A model generated the notes under the pieces. That model did not search any database. It was given only the letters and a program-made list of their open reading frames with translations, and had not been told where the DNA came from. A stretch of 64,000 bases of DNA from positions 20,281 to 84,280 of the forward strand of contig NZ_JBALHR010000015.1 of the NCBI RefSeq assembly GCF_036964905.1, in the 5' to 3' direction. Each line of letters opens with the position of its first letter. The first letter of the stretch is position 1. Shown one piece after another: positions 57,107 through 64,000 of this stretch. The position numbers and the translations under genes were made by a program. Origin of the DNA: Gemmobacter denitrificans. GTDB taxonomy: Bacteria; Pseudomonadota; Alphaproteobacteria; Rhodobacterales; Rhodobacteraceae.

Positions 57107-58504
57107 ATGAACGGCCCGGCCAAATTGCGTTCGCGCGCTCCCTACAACCCTACTTATGACCCGATCACCGATCGGTCCATCGGAAAGGGATCAGACTATG
57201 CGCCGACCTACTGGATCGACACAGCCGACACCCCACCCGAGGATGACGGCCCGGTTACACAGGACATGGATGTCGATGTTGCCATCATCGGTTCCGGTTA
57301 TACCGGCCTGTCCTGTGCCCTGCATCTGGCCAAGGAATTCGGGATCAAGGCGCATGTGCTGGAGGCCAATGGCGTCGCCTACGGATGTTCGACACGCAAT
57401 GGCGGGCAGGCCCAGATATCGTCCGGGCGGCTTAAGCGGTCACAGTGGATCGACCGTTGGGGGCTCGATGTCGCCAAGGGCCTGCATGCCGAGGTGACTG
57501 AGGCTTTCGCGCTGTTCCGGGGGTTGATCCATGACCATGCCATCGATTGCGAACCGCAGGACGGCGGTCACTATTACATCGCGCACAAGGGCTGGATGAT
57601 GCCCAAGCTGGCCCAGGAGGCCGCATTGCTGCGCGATACCTTCGGATATCGTGCCCGGATGCTGAGCCGGGACGAGCTGCACGAAACAGCGGTTCGGGAT
57701 CAGGAGGCCCATGGCGCCATGTGGGAGCCCGACGGGACTGCGGTTCATGCGGCAAAGCTGGCCTTCGGCTATATGCGCGTGGCGCGTTCGCTGGGTGCGA
57801 AGATCCATGTCGATAGCCCCGTCGAAGACTGGAGCACCCGGAACGGCGTTCACCACTTGCGCACACCCGGTGGCATTGTGCGGGCGCGTTCGGTTGCCGT
57901 GGCGACCGCAGGCTATGCGCCGCGTGGTCTGCACCCCCGGCTACGTGACCGCATCATGCCGATCATGTCGAACTCCATCGTCACCCGCAGGCTGACGACC
58001 GCCGAACGGGAGGCCTGCGGTTTCAAGGTTCTGTGCCCGCTGACCGACACGCGCACCTTGCGCCACTATTACCGGCTGCTGCCCGATGGCCGGGTGCAGA
58101 TCGGATCACGGGCCGCCATCACAGGTCAGGATGCCGCCAACCCGGCGCATCTGGCCGGGCTGCGCGAAGGGCTGGCCCGCAAGTTTCCGGCTCTGCGCGG
58201 CATTGATCTGGATTACAGCTGGTGGGGTTGGGTGGATGTCAGCCATGACATGATGCCGCGCATCACCGCCATCCCGGACGTGCCAGGTGCCTACTACGCG
58301 ATGGGGTATGGCGGCAACGGCGTGATGTATTCGGCCCAGGCTGGACGACGCATGGCGCAGCTGGTTGCGGGCCGCGCATCGGACGTGCCGCGCCTGCCGA
58401 TCTTTCACGACGAGCTGCCGCATGAAGGCTGGAAGACCCCGTTCCGGCGTCTGGGTCAATGGGGCCTCTACAAGCTTTACCACTTTCAGGATGAACGCGG
58501 CTGA
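57107..58504 (+). CDS. tauY: DAO-type FAD oxidoreductase, probable taurine dehydrogenase large subunit TauY
   Basis: The 465-residue protein has an FAD dinucleotide fold (VDVAIIGSGYTGLSCALHLA) after an unusual N-terminal extension of about 55 residues. It has STRNGGQAQISSGRL, and a C-terminal GYGGNGVMYSAQAGRRMAQLV. It should oxidise taurine to sulfoacetaldehyde and ammonia. No taurine:pyruvate aminotransferase gene is in the operon, so this is the likely entry enzyme. xsc follows after 24 bases. Confidence 0.82.
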   Translation: MNGPAKLRSRAPYNPTYDPITDRSIGKGSDYAPTYWIDTADTPPEDDGPVTQDMDVDVAIIGSGYTGLSCALHLAKEFGIKAHVLEANGVAYGCSTRNGGQAQISSGRLKRSQWIDRWGLDVAKGLHAEVTEAFALFRGLIHDHAIDCEPQDGGHYYIAHKGWMMPKLAQEAALLRDTFGYRARMLSRDELHETAVRDQEAHGAMWEPDGTAVHAAKLAFGYMRVARSLGAKIHVDSPVEDWSTRNGVHHLRTPGGIVRARSVAVATAGYAPRGLHPRLRDRIMPIMSNSIVTRRLTTAEREACGFKVLCPLTDTRTLRHYYRLLPDGRVQIGSRAAITGQDAANPAHLAGLREGLARKFPALRGIDLDYSWWGWVDVSHDMMPRITAIPDVPGAYYAMGYGGNGVMYSAQAGRRMAQLVAGRASDVPRLPIFHDELPHEGWKTPFRRLGQWGLYKLYHFQDERG

Positions 58505-58528
58505 TCCCGCGCCAATAGGAGAAATGCG

Positions 58529-60310
58529 ATGAAAATGACCACCGAAGAAGCCTTTGTGAAGGTGCTTCAGATGCACGGGATCGAACATGCTTTCGGCATC
58601 ATCGGTTCTGCAATGATGCCCGTTTCAGACCTGTTTCCGAAAGCTGGCATCACGTTCTGGGATGTGGCGCATGAAACCAATGGCGGCTTGATGTGCGATG
58701 GTTTCATCCGCGCGACCGGAAAGATGGCCATGGCAATCGCCCAGAACGGCCCCGGCGTCACCGGGTTTGTCACGGCGATCAAGACCGCCTACTGGAACCA
58801 CACGCCGATGCTGTTGGTGACCCCCCAGGCAGCCAACCGGACGATCGGGCAGGGCGGCTTTCAGGAAATGGAGCAGATGCGTCTGTTTGCGGATTGCGTC
58901 TGCTACCAGGAAGAGGTGCGGGATGCATCGCGCATTCCCGAAGTGCTGAACCGCGTGATCCTGCGCGCGTGGCGCAACTCGGCGCCGGCCCAGATCAACA
59001 TCCCGCGGGACATGTGGACCCAGGTGATTGATGTCGATTTGCCGCAGATGGTGCATTTCGAACGGCCGACAGGTGGCGAGGAGGCCGTGGCGGAAGCGGC
59101 CCGCCTGCTGTCGGGGGCGCGCTTTCCGGTGATCCTGTCTGGTGCGGGCGTGGTATTGGCGGGCGCCATTCCGGATGTGGTGGCATTGGCCGAACGTCTC
59201 GATGCGCCGGTCTGTTCCAATTACCAGCACAATGACAGCTTCCCCGGTTCGCACCGGCTTGCGATGGGGCCGTTGGGTTACAACGGGTCGAAGGCGGCGA
59301 TGGAGCTGATTGCGCGGGCTGATGTCGTGCTTGCGCTTGGTACCCGGCTCAACCCGTTTTCGACCTTGCCGGGCTATGGTATCGACTATTGGCCCAAGAA
59401 TGCGAAGATCATCCAGGTGGATATCAATGCTGACCGGATCGGGCTGACCAAGAAAGTGACGGTCGGCATTCAGGGGGATGCGCGCAAAGTTGCCCGGGGC
59501 ATTCATGCGCAATTGTCCGGCACAGCGGGCGACGAAGGCCGCGATGACCGCCGCACGCTGGTTGCGCAAACCAAATCCCGTTGGGCGCAGGAACTTTCCA
59601 GCCTAGATCACGAACAGGATGATCCGGGCACTGTCTGGAACGAGGAGGCCCGGGCCCGTGACGTTGACCTGATGTCACCGCGCCAGGCCTGGCGTGCGAT
59701 ACAGGCCGCCATGCCCGGGGATGCGATCATTTCGTCTGACATCGGCAACAATTGCGCCATCGGAAATGCCTACCCGACCTTCGAAAAGGGTCGCAAATAT
59801 CTGGCACCGGGCCTGTTCGGCCCCTGTGGTTACGGTTTTCCGGCGATCCTTGGGGCCAAGATCGGCTGCCCCGATACCCCTGTGATCGGCTTTGCCGGCG
59901 ATGGTGCCTTTGGCATTTCGATGAACGAAATGACGGCCTGTGGTCGTGACGGATGGCCGCCCATCACCATGGTGATCTTCCGCAACTACCAATGGGGTGC
60001 GGAGAAGCGCAACACCACGCTGTGGTATGCCAACAACTTTGTCGGCACCGAACTGGATCGCGACACGAGTTATGCGGCCATCGCCCGCGCCTGCGGTGTT
60101 CACGGTGTGCAGGTCAGATCGGCGCAGGAGCTGACAGAAGAACTGCGCAAGGCGGTGGAGCGTCAGATGAAGGACCATCAGACCACCTTTATCGAGGTGC
60201 TGCTGAACCAGGAACTGGGCGAGCCCTTCCGTCGCGACGCCATGAAGGCGCCCGTCGCCGTTGCTGGCATTTCCCGTGAGGACATGCGCCCGCAGCGCGG
60301 CGCGCTGTGA
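58529..60310 (+). CDS. xsc: Sulfoacetaldehyde acetyltransferase Xsc
   Basis: The 593-residue TPP-dependent enzyme has the N-terminal TTEEAFVKVLQMHGIEHAFGIIGSAMMP segment specific to Xsc rather than acetolactate synthases. It has HETNGGLM with the catalytic Glu and the TPP-Mg motif GDGAFGISMNEM. It splits sulfoacetaldehyde with phosphate into acetyl phosphate and sulfite. Length matches the family (about 590). It is followed by a strong hairpin before the exporter gene. Confidence 0.95.
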   Translation: MKMTTEEAFVKVLQMHGIEHAFGIIGSAMMPVSDLFPKAGITFWDVAHETNGGLMCDGFIRATGKMAMAIAQNGPGVTGFVTAIKTAYWNHTPMLLVTPQAANRTIGQGGFQEMEQMRLFADCVCYQEEVRDASRIPEVLNRVILRAWRNSAPAQINIPRDMWTQVIDVDLPQMVHFERPTGGEEAVAEAARLLSGARFPVILSGAGVVLAGAIPDVVALAERLDAPVCSNYQHNDSFPGSHRLAMGPLGYNGSKAAMELIARADVVLALGTRLNPFSTLPGYGIDYWPKNAKIIQVDINADRIGLTKKVTVGIQGDARKVARGIHAQLSGTAGDEGRDDRRTLVAQTKSRWAQELSSLDHEQDDPGTVWNEEARARDVDLMSPRQAWRAIQAAMPGDAIISSDIGNNCAIGNAYPTFEKGRKYLAPGLFGPCGYGFPAILGAKIGCPDTPVIGFAGDGAFGISMNEMTACGRDGWPPITMVIFRNYQWGAEKRNTTLWYANNFVGTELDRDTSYAAIARACGVHGVQVRSAQELTEELRKAVERQMKDHQTTFIEVLLNQELGEPFRRDAMKAPVAVAGISREDMRPQRGAL

Positions 60311-60316
60311 CGGTCA

Positions 60317-60344
60317 GGCGCGGCCTGACGCATCAGGCCGCGCC
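60317..60344 (+). terminator. Perfect 12-bp hairpin after xsc
   Basis: GGCGCGGCCTGA and TCAGGCCGCGCC form a perfect 12-base-pair stem with a CGCA loop, 6 bases after the xsc stop. The tail CCCAAATTT is weakly T-rich. It likely stops part of the transcription or protects the xsc mRNA, keeping downstream exporter and pta levels lower. It also shows that the exporter's start must lie downstream, at 60364. Confidence 0.65.
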
Positions 60345-60363
60345 CCAAATTTCGAGGTCAAGA

Positions 60364-61374
60364 ATGCTAGCCAGCGTCACACATTCGCCGTCGCGGATCC
60401 GAGAGCTGTTTCCAGGTGTCATCACTGCAACGATGGTCGGTGTCACCGCCCAATTCCTGTCTGAACATTACGGCGCACCGGCGATGCTGATGGCGTTGCT
60501 GCTGGGCCTTGCGCTGAATTTTCTGTCCGAAGATGGCAGCAAGACCGCGCCTGGCATCGGATTTACGGCCAGGACGGTGTTGCGTCTGGGGGTGGCGCTG
60601 CTCGGGGTCAGGATATCAGTCGAGATGCTTGGCGCCCTTGGCCCCAGGTTGATCGCACTGACGGTGGCGGGGGTCGGGGCGACCATCCTGTGCGGGCTTG
60701 TGCTGGCACGGCTTGCGGGCCGGGACTGGCGATTTGGGCTGCTGACAGGGGGATCCGTGGCCATTTGCGGCGCATCGGCGGCGATGGCGATCTCGGCTAT
60801 CCTGCCGAAACACGAAAAATCGGAACGCGATCTGGTCTTCACTGTGCTGGCCGTAACCGTGCTGTCCACGGTGGCGATGGTGGTCTATCCAATGATCTCG
60901 CGTGCGTTTGGTTTCTCGGCGCTGGAAAGCGGCGTTTTTCTTGGCGGGACGATCCACGATGTCGCCCAGGTTGTTGGTGCCGGTTTTTCCGTGAGCCAGG
61001 AGGCCGGCGAAACCTCGACGCTGGTCAAACTGATCCGGGTGTCGATGCTGGCGCCGGTCGTGTTGATTGCATCGCTGGTCATCCGGGCGGGGGGGATAGC
61101 ATCCGAAGGTCAGCGACCACCTTTGCTGCCGGGCTTCGTCGTCAGTTTCATCGCGCTTGCAATGCTGAATTCGCTTGGTCTGATCCCGGAGGCCTTGGCC
61201 GACTTTGCGGCAGGTCTGTCGCGGTGGGCGTTGCTGATTTCCATTGCGGCAGTCGGCATCAAGACCTCGCTGGCCAGGATGCTGGAAGTCGGCCCGCTCG
61301 CCATCGGCCTGTTGGTTATCGAGACCCTGTTCATCGGAACCTTTGTCCTGACCGGACTGCATATTCTGGAGTGA
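60364..61374 (+). CDS. YeiH-family putative sulfite/sulfate exporter
   Basis: The 336-residue membrane protein has many hydrophobic segments and the family signatures LRLGVALLGVRIS, GGSVAICGASAAMAI and GGTIHDVAQVVGAG. COG2855 proteins such as CuyZ are linked to sulfite export in sulfonate degraders. ATG 60364 with upstream GAGGTCAAG is used. An earlier in-frame GTG would place the xsc hairpin inside the gene. It lies between xsc, which makes sulfite, and pta. Confidence 0.85.
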   Translation: MLASVTHSPSRIRELFPGVITATMVGVTAQFLSEHYGAPAMLMALLLGLALNFLSEDGSKTAPGIGFTARTVLRLGVALLGVRISVEMLGALGPRLIALTVAGVGATILCGLVLARLAGRDWRFGLLTGGSVAICGASAAMAISAILPKHEKSERDLVFTVLAVTVLSTVAMVVYPMISRAFGFSALESGVFLGGTIHDVAQVVGAGFSVSQEAGETSTLVKLIRVSMLAPVVLIASLVIRAGGIASEGQRPPLLPGFVVSFIALAMLNSLGLIPEALADFAAGLSRWALLISIAAVGIKTSLARMLEVGPLAIGLLVIETLFIGTFVLTGLHILE

Positions 61375-61377
61375 GCC

Positions 61378-62358
61378 GTGAAACCGCTGGATCGGATATT
61401 CGAAGCCTGTCGCGCAGCCCCCCGTCACATCCTGCTGCCCGAAGGCGAGGACCCGCGTGTTCAGGACGCCGCAGCGCGTGCCGTGGGCGATGGGCTGGCG
61501 CGCATCACGCTGCTTGCCGATCCTGACCGCGTTTCCAGGGATATTGCTGGAGTGACAGTGATCGATCCGGCGAATGCCCCGGATCTGGACATGCTGGCGG
61601 CGGAATGCCTGCGATTGCGCGGGGCAAAGGGGGTGACAGCTGATCAGGCCCAGGCGCTGGTCCGGACACCCTTGGTGCAGGCCGCCCTGCGTGTGCGGCT
61701 GGGGCAAGTTGACGGAACCGTCGGCGGGGCAGTGGCCACAACAGCAGAGACCGTCCGGGCGGCGTTGCAGTTCATTGGCCGCGCCCCCGGCATCAACACA
61801 GTGTCGAGCTTCTTTCTGATGCTGTCCTGCGCCAAAGATGCTCCGATCAAGGGCGGGATGGTCTTTGCAGATTGTGGTCTGGTTATTGCACCGACAGCGC
61901 AGGAACTGGCCGACATCGCCATCGCCTCGGCCGCTTCGGCGCAAGCGCTGCTTGGGGAACAGCCACGGGTCGCACTTTTGTCTTTTTCCACTGCCGGTTC
62001 AGCCGAACATGCTAGCCTTACCCGTATTCGTGAGGCTCTGGCGTTGGTACGCCGCAGTGCGCCTCAACTGGAGATCGAGGGAGAGATCCAGTTCGATGCC
62101 GCGATCGACGATGCGATCCGGTTCAGGAAGGCGCCCGGCAGCACGTTGTCTGCGCGGCCGAATGTGTTTGTATTTCCCGATCTGGCGTCGGGAAATATCG
62201 GGTACAAGATTGCGCAGCGTCTGGGCGGGCTGACAGCAATCGGGCCAGTTCTGCAAGGCCTGAACCGGCCCGCAAATGATTTGTCGCGCGGGTGCAGCGC
62301 CGAGGATATCTTGGCGATGATCGCGGTGACCTCGGTGCAGGGTCTCAGCCGGGCATGA
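61378..62358 (+). CDS. pta: Phosphate acetyltransferase Pta
   Basis: The 326-residue protein matches the short Pta form: ILLPEGEDPRVQDAAARAV, TVGGAVATTAETVRAALQFIG, LLSFSTAGSA and FPDLASGNIGYKIAQRLGG. It converts the acetyl phosphate made by Xsc to acetyl-CoA. The start is GTG at 61378, 3 bases after the exporter stop. Its stop overlaps the TauE-type gene (ATGA). Confidence 0.93.
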   Translation: MKPLDRIFEACRAAPRHILLPEGEDPRVQDAAARAVGDGLARITLLADPDRVSRDIAGVTVIDPANAPDLDMLAAECLRLRGAKGVTADQAQALVRTPLVQAALRVRLGQVDGTVGGAVATTAETVRAALQFIGRAPGINTVSSFFLMLSCAKDAPIKGGMVFADCGLVIAPTAQELADIAIASAASAQALLGEQPRVALLSFSTAGSAEHASLTRIREALALVRRSAPQLEIEGEIQFDAAIDDAIRFRKAPGSTLSARPNVFVFPDLASGNIGYKIAQRLGGLTAIGPVLQGLNRPANDLSRGCSAEDILAMIAVTSVQGLSRA

Positions 62359-63083
62359 CAGCGGCGTTTCTGGTCGCGGCAATTGCGCTCGGCGCCTTGG
62401 CGCGGGCGCTTACCGGTTTTGGCTTCGCCCTGCTGGCAGTTCCGCTGCTTAGCCTGAAGTTGGATCTGCCGTCCGCCGTCTGTCTTGCCATATTGCTGCA
62501 GGTTGCGATGGTGCCGCGTGATCTGCTGACAGGGCGCGGCAAGATTGAGCGTCGCTATCTGCTGTTGCTGCTGGCGGGGGCATTGCCTGCCGTTCCTGTC
62601 GGTCAGGCCGTGCTTCTGGCAATTCCGACCGATGCCGCCAGGGTGATCCTTGCGCCGCTGATCCTGATTGCCATCCTAATGCGTGCCGGATGGCGCGGGT
62701 TCACGCTGCTGATTGCACAGGCCCCTGCGCCCGTTGCCGGGATGTTGGCGGGTCTCATGGCTGGCCTGGTCGCCATGCCGGGCCCGCCGGTTGTCCTGCA
62801 CGCGCTGTCGCGAGGTCTTGATGCCGAAAAGATCCGTTCGACACTCGTGCTGTTTTTCGGGATCCTGTCGATCTGCAGCCTGTCGACGATGATTGCAGCG
62901 GGCGTCATCGATCGCGACCTGCTGGCCCTGGCTGTGATGGCATTGCCCCTGATGCTATTGGTTGATTTTGTGGGCAAGACCCTTGCGGCACGCATTCCCC
63001 GGGAGATGTTCGAAAGAACGTCCGTCGGACTGCTGGTCGTGTCTGCCGCTGTTGCGATTGGTTCGGTCTTGCAGGCATATTGA
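62355..63083 (+). CDS. tauE: TauE/SafE-family sulfite exporter
   Basis: The 242-residue protein of COG0730 has about eight hydrophobic segments and the two TauE-type repeats around LARALTGFGFALLAVPLLSL and GLMAGLVAMPGPPVVLHALS. It would export sulfite, or a related anion, produced by Xsc. ATG 62355 is in the pta stop codon. It is the last gene of the taurine operon. Bases 63084-63368 after it hold no gene that I can support. Confidence 0.88.
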   Translation: MTAAFLVAAIALGALARALTGFGFALLAVPLLSLKLDLPSAVCLAILLQVAMVPRDLLTGRGKIERRYLLLLLAGALPAVPVGQAVLLAIPTDAARVILAPLILIAILMRAGWRGFTLLIAQAPAPVAGMLAGLMAGLVAMPGPPVVLHALSRGLDAEKIRSTLVLFFGILSICSLSTMIAAGVIDRDLLALAVMALPLMLLVDFVGKTLAARIPREMFERTSVGLLVVSAAVAIGSVLQAY

Positions 63084-63368
63084 ACGAAGCTTGTATTATC
63101 ATGCACTTGCGCCGCGCACGGCGTTGTTCAAATCAGCGCAGGCCCAAATGTCTGCACTCGATCAGTGGATGGCGTTTCGTCCATCGGGCCAATTTCGGCT
63201 TTGGGTCCTGTCAGTCGGGCGGAGGTTGTCGCCATTCCGATGGTGCCACTTTGGACTTGGCCTTGAACAACCGAGAAAACACGCCTGATCACAAAAAGCC
63301 GAAGCGGCAAGAGATGTCCGCCGAAGACAGAGATGGCGAAGAGACAATCAACTCTTTTGCCGCAACCC

Positions 63369-63595
63369 GGCTTTTTTGCACAAATCGGCTGATGGCCGAA
63401 GCCTCCCCCAGCGGACAGACTTATCCTACGGCTTCCGTGACCGGGACCCCGTTCGCCGTGAAGCGGTTCAGGATGGCGACACGGACCTGAAACTCGGACA
63501 TCTGACGGTCGAAGTCCCGCGCCATGAGGCGCTGCGCCAGCAGTTTCATACAGTGCATCTTTGTCTCAACGCAGCTCCGGCGGTGATAGCCATGA
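63369..63595 (-). mobile_element. IS5-type insertion sequence remnant (end plus transposase C-terminus)
   Basis: Read on the minus strand, 63590-63421 encodes YHRRSCVETKMHCMKLLAQR, then LMARDFDRQMSEFQVRVAIL, then NRFTANGVPVTEAVG and a stop. This is the C-terminal end of an IS5-family transposase. Just outside it, GGCTTTTTTGCACAAATCGG (63369-63388) looks like the terminal repeat of such elements. The N-terminal part and other end are missing: the fragment abuts the LysR stop at about 63596. Confidence 0.75.
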
Positions 63596-64000
63596 TCAAT
63601 CCTCATTCGGGAGACCAAGTGCGCCAAGATCATCAAGTGCGGTCTTGAGGCGCGGGGCTACGAAATCGACAAAAACCCGCAGCTTGGGGGCGAGCAGTCG
63701 GGATTGCGGGAAAACAAGGTGCACCGGCACGGCAGGTGGGGTCCATTCGTTCAGAATCTGAACAAGACGGCCTTGGCGGATCTGTTCCGCAACCATGTAG
63801 GACAGCGCCACGGTAATGCCTTCGCCCGCCTCGGCTGCCGCTATCGCGGTGACCGCGTCGTTGATTTCAAGTCTTGGAGCGATGGACACCGCCTTACCAC
63901 TTCGACCGTCCAGATAGCGCCACTCTTTGCTGACGGCGCTTGGCGGCGGTCAGGCGGGGCTCAATGCCTTCGGCACGGAGTATGCCGCGCGGCCCAGATT
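63596..64000 (-). pseudogene. LysR-family regulator, C-terminal part, interrupted and cut by the window edge
   Basis: The frame reads KEWRYLDGRSGKAVSIAPRL, then EINDAVTAIAAAEAGEGITV and on to LRVFVDFVAPRLKTALDDLG, the effector-domain end of a LysR regulator. Upstream the same frame meets a TGA (63950-63952) while LysR-like residues seem to continue beyond it. This suggests a stop mutation or frameshift, so the gene is probably broken. The DNA-binding part would lie past the right edge. Confidence 0.65.

Noticed and set aside
60307..60363. GTG start of the YeiH-type exporter at 60307
   Set aside because: It would put the 12-bp hairpin after xsc inside the coding region and adds residues without family similarity.

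Overview
The window looks like part of a large plasmid or chromid of an alphaproteobacterium of the Rhodobacteraceae (Paracoccus/Rhodobacter-like). Three things support this: a complete repABC replication-partition cassette with a parS palindrome and a counter-transcribed RNA, a taurine operon of the TauR-TauKLM-TauXY-Xsc-Pta type known from this family, and uniformly GC-rich, densely overlapping genes. Species cannot be read from the sequence.

Region 1 (1-25.3 kb, + strand) is one long biosynthetic operon cut by the left edge. Three megasynthases are followed by a methyltransferase, a phosphopantetheinyl transferase, a peptide-export ABC protein, a type II thioesterase and an MbtH-like protein. 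Nearly every junction is an ATGA overlap. Synthase 1 (A with N-methyltransferase-T, C-A-T, C-A-T) hands to synthase 2 (docking domain-C-A-T-TE). Synthase 3 (A-T, C-A-T, KS-KR-ACP-TE) starts with its own loading module and has its own TE. My reading of the specificity codes gives Thr and Ser in synthase 1, a valine-like residue then Asn in synthase 3, and no clear match in synthase 2. The PKS module lacks an acyltransferase. I do not recognise the product.

Region 2 (25.5-33.0 kb, - strand) is a TPP-riboswitch-controlled thiamine operon, thiD-thiO-thiS-thiG-thiE-thiF-thiY-tenA-thiZ-thiX. It covers thiazole synthesis, coupling, HMP phosphorylation and pyrimidine uptake or salvage, but not de novo HMP synthesis (no thiC). 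Region 3 (33.1-37.5 kb, +) is a ParDE toxin-antitoxin pair followed by repA-repB-ctRNA-repC-parS. Region 4 (37.7-40.9 kb, +) is a tight four-gene operon with a Tat-type FAD oxidoreductase and three unrecognised, partly membrane proteins. A LysR regulator and a degenerate stretch with gene remnants follow.

Region 5 (43.0-51.9 kb, +) is a peptide-utilisation locus: an XRE-cupin regulator, a five-gene Dpp/Opp-type ABC transporter and two M24 peptidases. Region 6 (52.1-63.1 kb) is the taurine locus: divergent tauR, a TRAP transporter, taurine dehydrogenase TauXY, TPP-dependent Xsc, a YeiH-type exporter, Pta and a TauE-type exporter, giving taurine to sulfoacetaldehyde to acetyl phosphate plus sulfite, then acetyl-CoA. 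The right end (63.4-64.0 kb) holds an IS5-type transposase remnant against a broken LysR gene.
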